Assembly: GCA_040079935.1 (NCBI GenBank)
Contig: JBEBJI010000002.1
Coordinates: forward strand, 140,219 to 204,218
Source: Methylotenera_A sp040079935
GTDB taxonomy: Bacteria > Pseudomonadota > Gammaproteobacteria > Burkholderiales > Methylophilaceae
Direction of reading: 5' to 3'
DNA: 64,000 nt
Shown here: positions 42,755 to 51,267 of the stretch, in pieces
How the letters are laid out: every line of letters starts with the position of its first letter
How positions within the stretch are numbered: the stretch's first letter is position 1
Position numbers and translations under genes: made by a program
Notes under the pieces: generated by a model
Database searches by the model: none
Told to the model about the DNA's origin: nothing
The model's input: the letters and a program-made list of their open reading frames with translations, nothing else

Positions 42755-44041
42755 GTGATATATATCCAAGCCCAACCTCGCACCGCAATAGAGTGGCTGG
42801 CTTACATCGAGGCACTGCATCCAAAATCCATCGCCATGGGTTTGGATCGCGTCAAAACTGTTGCTAACAAGCTACAATTAAACCCAATATTTCCCATCAT
42901 TACCGTCGCAGGCACTAACGGCAAAGGCTCTGTTTGCGCCATGCTTAGCCAGATTTATGTGCAAAGCGGTTATCGCGTTGGTTGCTACACATCGCCGCAC
43001 TTAAATCGTTATAACGAGCGCGTCAGCGTTAATTTGCAACACATTTCGGATGACGATTTATGCGCGGCATTCGCGGCGGTTGAAGCTGCGCGTGGTGATG
43101 TTGCGCTCACATATTTTGAGATGGGCACACTGGCGGCTATGTGGTATTTTTGCCGTCAAAATTTGGATGTGTGTATTTTGGAAGTCGGGTTGGGAGGCAG
43201 GCTGGATGCGGTGAATATCTTTGAGCCGACCTGTGCGATTGTGACGGCGATTGATTTGGATCACATGGAATATTTAGGCGATACGCGCGAAAAAATTGGT
43301 TTTGAAAAAGCAGGTATTTTTCGCGCTAATAAGTTGGCAATTTGCGGCGATGAAAATCCGCCGCAAAGTTTGTTGGATTATGCAGCAAAAATTGGCGCCA
43401 ATTTACAACTTATTAATCGTGACTTTGAGGTGAAAAAAACTGCGCAAGGTTGGAATTACAAATCTGACGAGCAAGTTTTGCAGCTACCCAATCTTGGTTT
43501 GGCGGGCGAGTTTCAACTCAACAATGCGGCTTGTGCAATATGTGCGGTGCAGCATCTAAGTGAAATATTGCCTGCCCTGCAGGCCAATATCCATGCGGCT
43601 CTCAGGGCGGTTAATTTAGAAGGTCGTTTTCAACAAATTCATGCAAATCCAAGCATTATCGTGGATGTTGCGCATAATCCGCAGGCGGCTAAATCGCTAG
43701 CACACAATTTACAATCTAGCGCCTGTGCAGGGAAAACACTCGCGGTACTTGGCATGTTGGCCGATAAGGATATGGAAGGTGTGATTGATGCGGTAGCGGG
43801 CGAAATTGATGCTTGGTATTTGGCAGATATCCACAGCCCGCGTGGTGCTAAAGCCAGCGAGTTGCAAAAATTGCTTTTAAAACGCACACGAAATTCGCCA
43901 GTGCTAACCTTTGCGAATGTGAACGCGGCGATTGATTCTGCCTGTAAAAACGCCGCTAAAAATGATAGAATGATCGTGTTTGGCTCGTTTTACACAGTGG
44001 CAGATGCTATTGCTAGCAAATTCAATAGCTTACATGATTAA
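42755..44041 (+). CDS. folC: Dihydrofolate/folylpolyglutamate synthase
   Basis: Adds glutate residues to folates (glutamate ligase), a Mur-ligase-like enzyme of 428 residues. The ATP loop is VAGTNGKGSVCAMLSQI (~residues 46-62), with the substrate site SPHLNRYNERVSVN (~74-87) and LEVGLGGRLDAVNIF (~137-151). The second domain holds VDVAHNPQAAKSLA (~295-308). The start is GTG at 42755, 11 bases after accD. Codons ~272-286 contain a copy of the dispersed palindromic repeat without changing the usual spacing to the GRFQ motif that follows. Confidence 0.94.
   Translation: MIYIQAQPRTAIEWLAYIEALHPKSIAMGLDRVKTVANKLQLNPIFPIITVAGTNGKGSVCAMLSQIYVQSGYRVGCYTSPHLNRYNERVSVNLQHISDDDLCAAFAAVEAARGDVALTYFEMGTLAAMWYFCRQNLDVCILEVGLGGRLDAVNIFEPTCAIVTAIDLDHMEYLGDTREKIGFEKAGIFRANKLAICGDENPPQSLLDYAAKIGANLQLINRDFEVKKTAQGWNYKSDEQVLQLPNLGLAGEFQLNNAACAICAVQHLSEILPALQANIHAALRAVNLEGRFQQIHANPSIIVDVAHNPQAAKSLAHNLQSSACAGKTLAVLGMLADKDMEGVIDAVAGEIDAWYLADIHSPRGAKASELQKLLLKRTRNSPVLTFANVNAAIDSACKNAAKNDRMIVFGSFYTVADAIASKFNSLHD
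43570..43610. repeat. Palindromic dispersed repeat, intragenic copy in folC
   Basis: Contains the full core GGCCAATATCCATGCGGC with complementary arms CTGCCCTGCA and TCTCAGGGCGG. It encodes PALQANIHAALRAV, in frame, just before the conserved LEGRFQ segment of FolC. Homologues have a segment of the same length here, so the element substitutes rather than inserts. Confidence 0.8.
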
Positions 44042-44070
44042 TATATAGCGCAAATTTGAAGGCATTGCTT

Positions 44071-44664
44071 ATGCAAAGAGAAACAGCGGGCGACCAAGAA
44101 CTCAATTTAAAAAAACGTGCGCGCCGTCGTTTGGTTGGCGCTATTGCCTTGGTATTGTTGATGGTGATTGTGCTACCAATGATACTCAAAGATCGCGCCG
44201 CGACTTCGCCACAAGAGCAAGTCACCATCACACTGCCTAGTGAACAAACAGCGTCAGAAGCATCGAATTTCGACTCCAGTATTGTGCCAACAGATTCGCC
44301 GATTTCTACTATGCCTGAAGTGGCAGAGCCAGAGTCAGAATCGACAGCAACAGTTGACCCTGAAGCCTCGCCAACAAAGGAAGTTCCAATAAAAGTGCCT
44401 GACCTAGCTAAACCTGCTGCTGAAAAATTATCTAGCGGCAAATTTTATGTGCAAATCGGCGTGTTTTCTGATGCAGCAAATGTGAAGCAGTTGCAAGCTA
44501 AATTAGGCGATTTAGGTTATAAATCGCAAACGGAAAAAATCAGCACAGATAAAGGTCAAAAAATACGCTTAAAAACACAAGTTTTTGGCGATAGAAATGA
44601 AGCGGCTATTGCATTGGAAAACATTAAAGACGCGGGCTTAACTGGCATGGTTGTAAGCCAATAA
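44071..44664 (+). CDS. SPOR-domain membrane protein (DedD-like)
   Basis: A bitopic protein of about 197 residues. A basic N-terminus (LNLKKRARRRLVGA) leads into one transmembrane helix (~residues 20-38, AIALVLLMVIVLPMI). A Ser/Pro/Glu-rich linker follows, then a C-terminal SPOR domain (~125-197, GKFYVQIGVFSDAANVKQLQ) which binds septal peptidoglycan. The ATG at 44071 is favoured over the TTG at 44056. Its location between folC and cvpA is that of dedD. Confidence 0.88.
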   Translation: MQRETAGDQELNLKKRARRRLVGAIALVLLMVIVLPMILKDRAATSPQEQVTITLPSEQTASEASNFDSSIVPTDSPISTMPEVAEPESESTATVDPEASPTKEVPIKVPDLAKPAAEKLSSGKFYVQIGVFSDAANVKQLQAKLGDLGYKSQTEKISTDKGQKIRLKTQVFGDRNEAAIALENIKDAGLTGMVVSQ

Positions 44665-44698
44665 GCATGCGGCTTCTACAATAAGCAGCTTAAAGCGC

Positions 44699-45190
44699 AT
44701 GACTAGTTTTGACTATGCAGTTTTATTGATTATAGGCATTTCTATTGTCGTGAGTATGATGCGTGGCGCAGTGCGCGAGGTGTTGGCAATTGTGGGTTGG
44801 CTGGCAGCAATTTATGCGGCAAAAACTTATGCCACACAATTAGTGCCCTTGCTTCCAGCAGATATTCCAACGGAGCAGCTTAGAATATTGGCTGCATATG
44901 TGATTGTTTTTCTTGGTGTTTTGCTGATTTCTAGCTTGCTGACTATCGCGCTTTCAAGTTTGATAAAAAAAATTAGTTTAAATTGGTTTAATCGTTTTTT
45001 GGGCGGATTTTTTGGTTTGGTGCGTGGCTTGCTAATAGTGTGCGTGCTGGTGTTCCTGGCAGGATTAACAAGCTTTCCTAAAGATGCGCGTTGGACTAAC
45101 GCTATGTTTAGTGCGCCACTAGAGGCATTGGTAAAGTCGGCGCTACCTTGGGTACCGCAAATGGTAGCAAAACATGTCAAATATGATTGA
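44699..45190 (+). CDS. cvpA: CvpA family membrane protein
   Basis: A 163-residue inner-membrane protein with four helices. It shows the family pattern FDYAVLLIIGISIVVSMMRGAVREVLAIVGWL (core SMMRGAVREVL, ~residues 18-28) and LNWFNRFLGGFFGLVRGLLI (~98-117). CvpA is linked to colicin V production and envelope stress in E. coli. It lies directly before purF, the standard arrangement. Confidence 0.92.
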   Translation: MTSFDYAVLLIIGISIVVSMMRGAVREVLAIVGWLAAIYAAKTYATQLVPLLPADIPTEQLRILAAYVIVFLGVLLISSLLTIALSSLIKKISLNWFNRFLGGFFGLVRGLLIVCVLVFLAGLTSFPKDARWTNAMFSAPLEALVKSALPWVPQMVAKHVKYD

Positions 45191-45230
45191 TTTGGCTTAA
45201 GATAACGGAGTTGCTTAAGGGCATTAATTT

Positions 45231-46778
45231 ATGTGTGGAATTTTAGGCATTGTCGGTAAAAATCCAGTCAACCAATTGTTATACGATGGTTTGCTGGTGC
45301 TACAACACCGCGGGCAAGACGCTGCAGGCATTGTCACATGCGATGGCAACACATTTTTCATGCATAAAAACAATGGCTTAGTGAAGGATGTATTTCACAC
45401 GCGCCATATGCGTAGCTTGGTCGGCAATGTTGGTATCGGCCATGTGCGCTACCCTACGGCGGGTTCATCTAGCGCAGCTGAGGCGCAACCGTTTTATGTT
45501 AATTCGCCATTCGGTATCGTGCTTGGACACAATGGCAATCTCACTAATTCAGAGCAGCTCAAATCTGAAATGTTCCGCCAAGATTTGCGCCACATTAATA
45601 CCTCTTCCGATTCTGAAGTGTTGTTAAATGTGCTCGCGCATGAAATTGAAAAAACCTCTAAAAACGCAGTATTGAACACAGATATGGCGTTTGATGCGGT
45701 GGCTGGCGTGCATCGTCGTTGCAAAGGCGCATACGCCGTTGTCGCGATGATCGCTAATTTTGGCTTGCTAGCGTTTCGCGATCCAAATGGTATTCGTCCG
45801 CTGGTAATTGGCAAGCTGGATACGGAAAAAGGCACAGAATATATTGTCGCTTCAGAAAGCGTGGCGCTGGATGTGCTGGGCTTTCAAATGATTCGTGATG
45901 TAGAGCCTGGTGAGGCCGTGTTTATTGACATGGAAGGCAACTTCTTTAGTCGCCAATGCGCAGAAAATGCCAAATTAAATCCCTGTATTTTTGAATATGT
46001 TTACTTGGCAAGGCCAGATTCGGTCATTGACGGCGTTTCGGTGTATCAAACGCGTTTAGATATGGGCAAAAGCTTGGCTGAAAAAATTAAGCGCGAATGG
46101 TCAGATAAGCAAATTGACGTGGTCATTCCTATCCCCGATACCAGCCGCCCGAGTGCATTGCAAGTAGGCATTGCGCTAGGGTTGGATTATCGCGAAGGCT
46201 TTATTAAAAATCGTTACATCGGCCGCACCTTTATTATGCCAGGTCAAGCGCTGCGCAAAAAATCGGTGCGTCAAAAGCTCAACCCAATTGGCATTGAGTT
46301 TAAAGGTAAAAATGTGCTGTTGGTCGATGATTCTATTGTGCGCGGGACGACATCGCAGCAAATCGTACAAATGGCGCGCGATGCGGGCGCCAACAAAGTG
46401 TATTTCGCCTCCGCCGCGCCACCAGTGCGCTTTCCCAACGTGTATGGTATCGATATGCCAAGTCGCGATGAGCTACTGGCAACGGGCAGAAGCGATGAAG
46501 AAATCTGCCAAGAAATCGGCGCGGATGCCTTGATTTACCAAGATTTAGGCGATTTAGTAGAAGATATTAAATTAAGCAATCCTAAAATTAAAGATTTTGA
46601 TTGCAGTTGTTTTGATGGCAAATACGTGACGGGCGATGTAGATGCCGCGTATTTGAATAGAATTGAAGCCGCACGTGGCGATATGAATAAAACCCACAAA
46701 CCCGCTAATGCAAGCACGCAGATGGATTTGAACCTGATTGACAGCGATGAAGACGTGGAAGAAGCGACTGAAGTTTAA
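45231..46778 (+). CDS. purF: Amidophosphoribosyltransferase
   Basis: Commits PRPP to purine synthesis using glutamine. The 515-residue protein begins MCGILGIVG, with Cys2 as the processed glutaminase nucleophile, followed by LVLQHRGQDAAGI and GIGHVRYPTAG. The PRPP loop is VLLVDDSIVRGTTSQQIV (~residues 362-379). Four metal-site cysteines typical of some forms are not obvious; only two (DCSCFDGKY) lie near residue 461. A strong terminator follows at 46901. Confidence 0.97.
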   Translation: MCGILGIVGKNPVNQLLYDGLLVLQHRGQDAAGIVTCDGNTFFMHKNNGLVKDVFHTRHMRSLVGNVGIGHVRYPTAGSSSAAEAQPFYVNSPFGIVLGHNGNLTNSEQLKSEMFRQDLRHINTSSDSEVLLNVLAHEIEKTSKNAVLNTDMAFDAVAGVHRRCKGAYAVVAMIANFGLLAFRDPNGIRPLVIGKLDTEKGTEYIVASESVALDVLGFQMIRDVEPGEAVFIDMEGNFFSRQCAENAKLNPCIFEYVYLARPDSVIDGVSVYQTRLDMGKSLAEKIKREWSDKQIDVVIPIPDTSRPSALQVGIALGLDYREGFIKNRYIGRTFIMPGQALRKKSVRQKLNPIGIEFKGKNVLLVDDSIVRGTTSQQIVQMARDAGANKVYFASAAPPVRFPNVYGIDMPSRDELLATGRSDEEICQEIGADALIYQDLGDLVEDIKLSNPKIKDFDCSCFDGKYVTGDVDAAYLNRIEAARGDMNKTHKPANASTQMDLNLIDSDEDVEEATEV

Positions 46779-46900
46779 ATATTCGCTTGACGTCTAATAA
46801 CGTTAGGCATAACATTTAATTGCGCTGATTTGAGTGGCCAACTTTAAACAAAGCCTAACTCAGCTTGCGAGCGCATAATAAATTCTGCTAAAGCGAGGTA

Positions 46901-46945
46901 AAAAAGAACCCGTTTTAGCCTAATTTAGCTTTAACGGGTTTTTTA
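46901..46945 (+). terminator. Rho-independent terminator after purF
   Basis: AACCCGTT at 46907-46914 pairs with AACGGGTT at 46933-46940, and the right arm runs into a T tract. A run of A lies before the left arm, so it may work in both directions. It lies 120 bases after the purF stop; the DNA between (46779-46900) holds no gene that I can support. Confidence 0.82.
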
Positions 46946-46948
46946 ATG

Positions 46949-47094
46949 TCTAGACCTTTGTAAATGTACTTCTTGAGGCAAATTACCGCGTTGCGCGGTA
47001 CTCAAAATGCTCATGTACTGCGTGTACATTCCGCTTTTTGCGTTCCGTGCGCCTTGTACTTCACCCCAATAATCACTTTTTCAAAGGTCTCGAA
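46949..47094. repeat. 146-bp element with 12-bp terminal inverted repeats upstream of metZ
   Basis: TCTAGACCTTTG (46949-46960) and CAAAGGTCTCGA (47083-47094) are inverted repeats with 11 of 12 matches. Inside are two more perfect hairpins, ACCGCG-TTG-CGCGGT and ATGTAC-TGCGT-GTACAT, and GTAC occurs repeatedly. There is no coding frame. The layout suggests a MITE-like or structured non-coding element. It ends 14 bases before the metZ start, so it would be in the metZ leader or promoter. Confidence 0.65.
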
Positions 47095-47108
47095 ATGAAT
47101 TGAGAGTA

Positions 47109-48290
47109 ATGATGACAACAAAAAAATATCATCCAGAAACATTATCCGTTCGCGCAGGCAGTGAGATGACCGAGTTCGGCGAAAACTCCGAGGCTTTGTT
47201 CCTTAATTCCAGTTTCCGTTTTAAAAACGCAGCGCAAGCTGCTGCGCGCTTTGGCGGTACCGAGCCGGGCAATATTTACTCACGCTTTACCAACCCGACT
47301 GTTACCATGTTTCAAAACAAACTGGCCGCGCTGGAAGGTGCAGAGCAGTGTGTGGCGACTTCAACTGGCATGTCGGCGATATTGGCCTGCGTCATGGGTT
47401 TGTGCAATGCTGGCGACCATGTGGTAGCTTCGCGCAGCATTTTTGGCACGTCGGTGCAATTGTTCAGCAATATTCTCGCGCGCTGGGGTTTGCAGGTGAC
47501 GTTTGTTTCTTTAACCGATACCAATGCATGGCAAGCTGCTATTACGCCCAAAACCAAACTGTTTTTTGTGGAAACGCCGTCGAACCCGCTCACCGAAGTT
47601 TGTGATATTGCTGCTTTGGCAAACATTGCGCACAAAGCAGGCGCACATTTGGTGGTAGATAATTGTTTTTGCACGCCTGCGATTCAGCGCCCGTTAGAAT
47701 TGGGTGCAGATATTATTATTCATTCTGCGACTAAATATATCGATGGGCAGGGTAGGTGCCTTGGCGGCGCAGTGCTTGGCACCAAAGCGCTCATGGAGCC
47801 TGTATACGGCTTTTTACGCACAGCTGGGGTCACCATGAGCGCATTTAACGCGTGGGTGTTTTTAAAAGGATTGGAAACTTTGCATGTGCGCATGGAAGCG
47901 CACGCTGCGCGCGCATTGGCACTGGCGACTTGGTTAGAATCGCAACCGCAAGTGGCACGCGTATATTACCCAGGTTTAGCTTCGCACCCACAGCATGCGC
48001 TGGCTTTAAAACAGCAAAGCAGTGGTGGTGGCATTGTCAGTTTTGAAGTCAAACCAAAAGCTGGCCAAACGCAGCAGCAAGCCGCTTGGGCGCTCATCGA
48101 CGCGACTGAACTGATTTCAATTACCGCTAACTTGGGCGATGCAAAAAGCACCATTACGCACCCAGCCACCACTACGCACAGCCGCATAACGGCAGAGGCG
48201 CGGGCGGAGGCAGGCATCAAAGATAACTTGGTGCGCATTGCCGTGGGTTTAGAGCATGTGGACGATTTGAAAGCGGATTTAAGATTCTAA
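47109..48290 (+). CDS. metZ: O-succinylhomoserine sulfhydrylase
   Basis: PLP enzyme that makes homocysteine directly from O-succinylhomoserine and sulfide. It has about 393 residues. The PLP lysine is in IIHSATKYIDGQGRCLGG (~residues 203-220); SRFTNPTVTMFQNKLAALEG (~62-81) and FFVETPSNPLTEV (~151-163) are family motifs. The ATG at 47109 (or 47112) is chosen; a TTG three codons earlier is possible. The distinction from cystathionine gamma-synthase rests on overall pattern and the purF-metZ neighbourhood common in betaproteobacteria. Confidence 0.92.
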   Translation: MMTTKKYHPETLSVRAGSEMTEFGENSEALFLNSSFRFKNAAQAAARFGGTEPGNIYSRFTNPTVTMFQNKLAALEGAEQCVATSTGMSAILACVMGLCNAGDHVVASRSIFGTSVQLFSNILARWGLQVTFVSLTDTNAWQAAITPKTKLFFVETPSNPLTEVCDIAALANIAHKAGAHLVVDNCFCTPAIQRPLELGADIIIHSATKYIDGQGRCLGGAVLGTKALMEPVYGFLRTAGVTMSAFNAWVFLKGLETLHVRMEAHAARALALATWLESQPQVARVYYPGLASHPQHALALKQQSSGGGIVSFEVKPKAGQTQQQAAWALIDATELISITANLGDAKSTITHPATTTHSRITAEARAEAGIKDNLVRIAVGLEHVDDLKADLRF

Positions 48291-48293
48291 AAT

Positions 48294-48336
48294 AGATGCT
48301 CTGTAAGCCAATGTCTATGCGGTTTGCAGGCGATGA
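48294..48336. repeat. Palindromic dispersed repeat after metZ
   Basis: Core GCCAATGTCTATGCGG with arms GATGCTCTGTAA and TTTGCAGGCGATG. It starts four bases after the metZ stop and marks the left edge of the AT-rich unknown gene pair. Confidence 0.75.
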
Positions 48337-48439
48337 TTTTTACTTAAATATATGTTACTGTAAGCACATGATAAAAGCTAAAACTCAATTGAGTTTTAGC
48401 GCATTGATTCAAAACCCAAATGGATTTAATTTTGAATAA

Positions 48440-48775
48440 ATGAAACAACTGAGTTATAAGTATTACTTTTGGTTGCTTATTGGTGGCATAGTAATTTATT
48501 TATGTCAGGACATTACAAGCGCTGATAAGATATATGTGTCAGGAGTTTTCTTTCTGTTATGGATGGTTTTTGCGCCTCTTGTCATAATGATCATGCTATT
48601 CAGGTACTGGCCATTTTATTTGGTAGTTAGCATTTCCGCCTTTGTTTTATTTAGCCAATTTGCAGAAGGAGGGTTAGCTTTTTTTGCTGCTTACGCTGGT
48701 GTAATGTTAGGTATATTTATTAAACATTTCTTTCCAGAAGCGAAGCTGGCACAGGGTTCTGCGCTATGGGCTTAG
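48440..48775 (+). CDS. Hypothetical membrane protein, 111 aa
   Basis: No family recognised. About four hydrophobic helices (residues ~8-25, 32-52, 57-77, 80-100) make it an integral membrane protein; only about ten residues at the N-terminus and the C-terminal stretch are polar. The DNA is richer in A+T than its neighbours and there is no clear ribosome site before the ATG. It overlaps the next gene by ten bases. It is bounded on the left by a palindromic repeat. Confidence 0.55.
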   Translation: MKQLSYKYYFWLLIGGIVIYLCQDITSADKIYVSGVFFLLWMVFAPLVIMIMLFRYWPFYLVVSISAFVLFSQFAEGGLAFFAAYAGVMLGIFIKHFFPEAKLAQGSALWA

Positions 48776-49008
48776 AGTTAAGTATATTACTACTGATTGT
48801 TGCAGTTTTTGGTACAGTCAAACTCACTGCAGGAGATAAAGTTTTTTGGCTGTTACTTTCATTGCTATCAATAAGTGGGTTGCCAATAATTCTTTCAATA
48901 TTTGTTACATCGCAATTAATTATCGATATATCTATGGTATTAGGGCCTTGGTTAATTTTTATTTGCAGGCTCATTAAGATTGATGGTGTAGATATATCCA
49001 GCACGTAG
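48766..49008 (+). CDS. Hypothetical membrane protein, 80 aa
   Basis: No family recognised. The 80 residues contain two or three hydrophobic helices (ELSILLLIVAVFGTVKL; FWLLLSLLSISGLPIILSIF; IDISMVLGPWLIFICRL). The start codon lies inside the end of the preceding membrane-protein gene, so the two are probably coupled and may act together. AT-rich DNA like its partner. The stop lies four bases before a REP-like inverted pair. Confidence 0.5.
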   Translation: MGLELSILLLIVAVFGTVKLTAGDKVFWLLLSLLSISGLPIILSIFVTSQLIIDISMVLGPWLIFICRLIKIDGVDISST

Positions 49009-49011
49009 CAC

Positions 49012-49089
49012 GTAGGTTGGGGTGAGTTGGTTTGTGAACCCCAACACTTCTCACATTGTTGGGGTTCGTTTCACTCACCGCCAACCTAC
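49012..49089. repeat. REP-like inverted pair
   Basis: Two related units face each other: GTAGGTTGGGGTGAGTTGG with AACCCCAACA on the left, and on the right the reverse complement of GTAGGTTGGCGGTGAGTG with AACCCCAACA. They form a long imperfect palindrome (49012-49089). This resembles the GTAGGTTGGG REP elements of many proteobacteria. It lies between the convergent stops at 49008 and 49092 and may serve as a bidirectional terminator. Confidence 0.8.
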
Positions 49090-49091
49090 AT

Positions 49092-49670
49092 TTAATTCAA
49101 ATCTTCTCTTAACGATTCCAACTGCGCCAGCGGAATCACCACGCTCATGTTGTAATTTGGGTGGTCGCAGCCCAATTTCACACTCGCGCCGTATTTAATG
49201 GCTTTTCTCGCGGCTTCGTTAAATTCAAAACGGCAAAAATGCACGGCGCTGGTTTTTACATCTGTTTCACGTTCTAAATCTTCGTCCGAAATCGCGTACA
49301 CGCGCTTAAAGCCTTCGACTTCAATATAGGTTTTGTCTTCAATACCGATGAGTTTGGTGAGCGCGATTTTGCGTTCTTCCACGTCAGTATATTCAATCAG
49401 CATGGTGGCTTTCCAGTTGCTGCCATTGGGCACCAGCGGTGCGTAGGTGTCAATTTCGTCTTGAATGGCCTCTGCTTCGAACATTTTTTCAAGTCGCAAC
49501 ATTTCTTGAATTTGGTAGCGCATGGTGAGCTCGTTTTCAAATTGCATGGTCATGTGCTCGCCTAAGCTCACAGAGCGCAAACGGCGTTGCGCCATAATGT
49601 CAGCCTTGTTTTCTTTGCGGTATTTGCTGTACGCTTCTAGCGTCATTAAGTTTTCACGGGTAATTGCCAT
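49092..49670 (-). CDS. DUF3501 family protein
   Basis: A 192-residue soluble protein of the DUF3501 family. The start ITRENLMTLEAYSKYRKENK (~residues 3-22), SLGEHMTMQFENELTMRYQI (~35-54) and the ending GCDHPNYN are characteristic. Function is unknown, but the gene is repeatedly found with an Fe-S oxidoreductase and a rubrerythrin, as here, which suggests a role in peroxide or oxygen defence. Gene order in the direction of transcription is rubrerythrin, Fe-S protein, DUF3501. Confidence 0.85.
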   Translation of the reverse strand: MAITRENLMTLEAYSKYRKENKADIMAQRRLRSVSLGEHMTMQFENELTMRYQIQEMLRLEKMFEAEAIQDEIDTYAPLVPNGSNWKATMLIEYTDVEERKIALTKLIGIEDKTYIEVEGFKRVYAISDEDLERETDVKTSAVHFCRFEFNEAARKAIKYGASVKLGCDHPNYNMSVVIPLAQLESLREDLN

Positions 49671-49693
49671 TTTGTTTCCTTTAGTTTTTAGTT

Positions 49694-49722
49694 CGTCTTT
49701 CTTCGCTACGCTCAGAATGACG
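49694..49722. repeat. Short palindromic REP-like sequence
   Basis: CGTCTTTCT and AGAATGACG are near-perfect inverted arms around TCGCTACGCTC. The CTTCGCTACGCTCAGAATGA string resembles a palindrome widespread in bacterial genomes. It lies between DUF3501 and the Fe-S gene. Confidence 0.65.
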
Positions 49723-49788
49723 GTTAAGCCAGTATTTGGCTTGTCCGTGGAATATATACGCTAAAGCGCATTATTCACACGCCAAATT

Positions 49789-49831
49789 ACATATCCTGCA
49801 AGCCAATATCCATGCGGGTTGCAGGGCATGC
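49789..49831. repeat. Palindromic dispersed repeat after the Fe-S gene
   Basis: Consensus-like copy: core GCCAATATCCATGCGGG with arms CCTGCAA and TTGCAGG. It lies 12 bases downstream of the Fe-S gene stop (49843, minus strand). The right half is identical to the copy at 14276 over at least 16 bases. Confidence 0.85.
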
Positions 49832-49842
49832 TTAAATTGTTA

Positions 49843-51189
49843 TTATATGCCGTAAGCTATGCGCGCAAGGCTTAATGGATGCGCCAGCTCGGCAGGTTTT
49901 TGTGTGTTGACCAAGTTATTTTCAGTCATCATTTGTTCAATGTGGTGACCAGCTAATTGACAGTCTGAACTGATGTAATCTGGCTCGCCATTTGCCATAA
50001 GTTTGGCGACAGGCTTGCCAATTTTTTTGGCCATGGTGTGATGCGCTTTTTTAACGCCATAGGTGCCGGCGTGACCAGAACAGCGCTCGACCGTGTTGAG
50101 CGTAGTTTCCGGAATCAGTTTCAAAAATTCTTCAGTTTTTTTACCGATATTCTGCACACGACCGTGGCACGGAATGTGGTAACTAATTTTGCCCAGCGGT
50201 TTTTTAAAGTCGGTTTTTAGCAGACCATCTTTTTTGCGCGCAATCAAGTATTCAAACGGATCCCACATGGCGTCTTGCACCAGTTTTGTATCAGTGCAGT
50301 CGGGGAACATGAGTGGAATTTCTTGCTTAAACATCAGCGTGCAGCTTGGAATCGCGCTTAAAATCGCATAACCATCCTTGGCGTATTTTACGAGATGCGG
50401 AATGTTCGCTTCTTTAGATTTCGCAACGCTTTCCAAGTCGCCCAGCTCGAGTTTCGGCATGCCGCAGCATTGTTCTTTATCCACTAAAACGTAGGGAATC
50501 TCATTGTGATCAAGCACTTTGAGTAAATCGTGACCAATCCCAGGCTCGTTATAATTCACGTAACAGGTTGAATAAATAGCTACTTTTCCTGGCGTTTTCT
50601 CGCCATCTTTGATGGCAAAATCTTCACTTTTCGCCGCGCCGTGCCTAAACTTTTCTGTGGCAAAGCTTGGCATCCAAGCGTTTTTATCCACACCCAACGT
50701 CGCTTCCATCACGTTACGCATAATTGAAGTGCTATTTACCGCATTGACTGTTTGTACGACGATGGGAATTCCAGCAAATTGGCCGTGCACGTCGGTACTC
50801 GCGAGTAATTTTTCTGCAAAACCGACTTCACCTTTTTTAAACTTCACTGCTTTTGCACGCAGCATGGTGTGTGGAAAATCCAGATTCCACTCGTGCGGCG
50901 GTGTGTATGGGCATTTGGTCATGTAGCACAAGTCGCACATGTAGCATTGGTCAACGACTTTCATGAAGTCTTTTTTGTCGACGCCTTCTACTTCCATGGT
51001 GGGGTTGTTATCGACTAAATCGAATAGCGTAGGGAAGCTGTTACACAAACTTACGCAACGGCGACAGCCATGGCATATATCGAAGATGCGCTCAAGCTCG
51101 TGATTGAGTTTTTCTTCGTTGTAAAAATCGGGATTTTGCCAATCTAAGGCATGGCGGGTAGGGGCTTCTAGATTGCCTTCGCGGCTCAT
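49843..51189 (-). CDS. Fe-S oxidoreductase, GlpC/heterodisulfide-reductase-like
   Basis: A 448-residue protein with two 4Fe-4S motifs near the N-terminus, CHGCRRCVSLCNSFP (~residues 39-53) and CYMCDLCYMTKCP (~82-94). Two CCG-type domains follow: the first has EQCCGMPKLELGDL (~240-253), the second has RCSGHAGTYG (~373-382) with Ser in place of the second Cys. It resembles GlpC and the cysteine-rich subunit of heterodisulfide reductases but has no partner dehydrogenase. Neighbours are rubrerythrin and DUF3501, so it may pass electrons to rubrerythrin. That link is inference. Confidence 0.88.
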   Translation of the reverse strand: MSREGNLEAPTRHALDWQNPDFYNEEKLNHELERIFDICHGCRRCVSLCNSFPTLFDLVDNNPTMEVEGVDKKDFMKVVDQCYMCDLCYMTKCPYTPPHEWNLDFPHTMLRAKAVKFKKGEVGFAEKLLASTDVHGQFAGIPIVVQTVNAVNSTSIMRNVMEATLGVDKNAWMPSFATEKFRHGAAKSEDFAIKDGEKTPGKVAIYSTCYVNYNEPGIGHDLLKVLDHNEIPYVLVDKEQCCGMPKLELGDLESVAKSKEANIPHLVKYAKDGYAILSAIPSCTLMFKQEIPLMFPDCTDTKLVQDAMWDPFEYLIARKKDGLLKTDFKKPLGKISYHIPCHGRVQNIGKKTEEFLKLIPETTLNTVERCSGHAGTYGVKKAHHTMAKKIGKPVAKLMANGEPDYISSDCQLAGHHIEQMMTENNLVNTQKPAELAHPLSLARIAYGI

Positions 51190-51267
51190 TTTTTTACCTT
51201 AAAGTATTATTTAAACGCATATTGAAGCGGGCTAAAGATGCTAACCCGCTTGGTATGCGCTTACAGA

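Noticed and set aside
46805..46867. GTTAGGC followed about 50 bases later by GCCTAAC after purF, resembling attC boxes
   Set aside because: The boxes are in the reverse order (GTT outside), there are no complementary inner arms, and no cassette gene is adjacent. Treated as coincidence.
46949..47094. SAM-II type riboswitch upstream of metZ
   Set aside because: The conserved SAM-II sequence blocks are not seen; the inverted-repeat layout fits a mobile or other structured element better.
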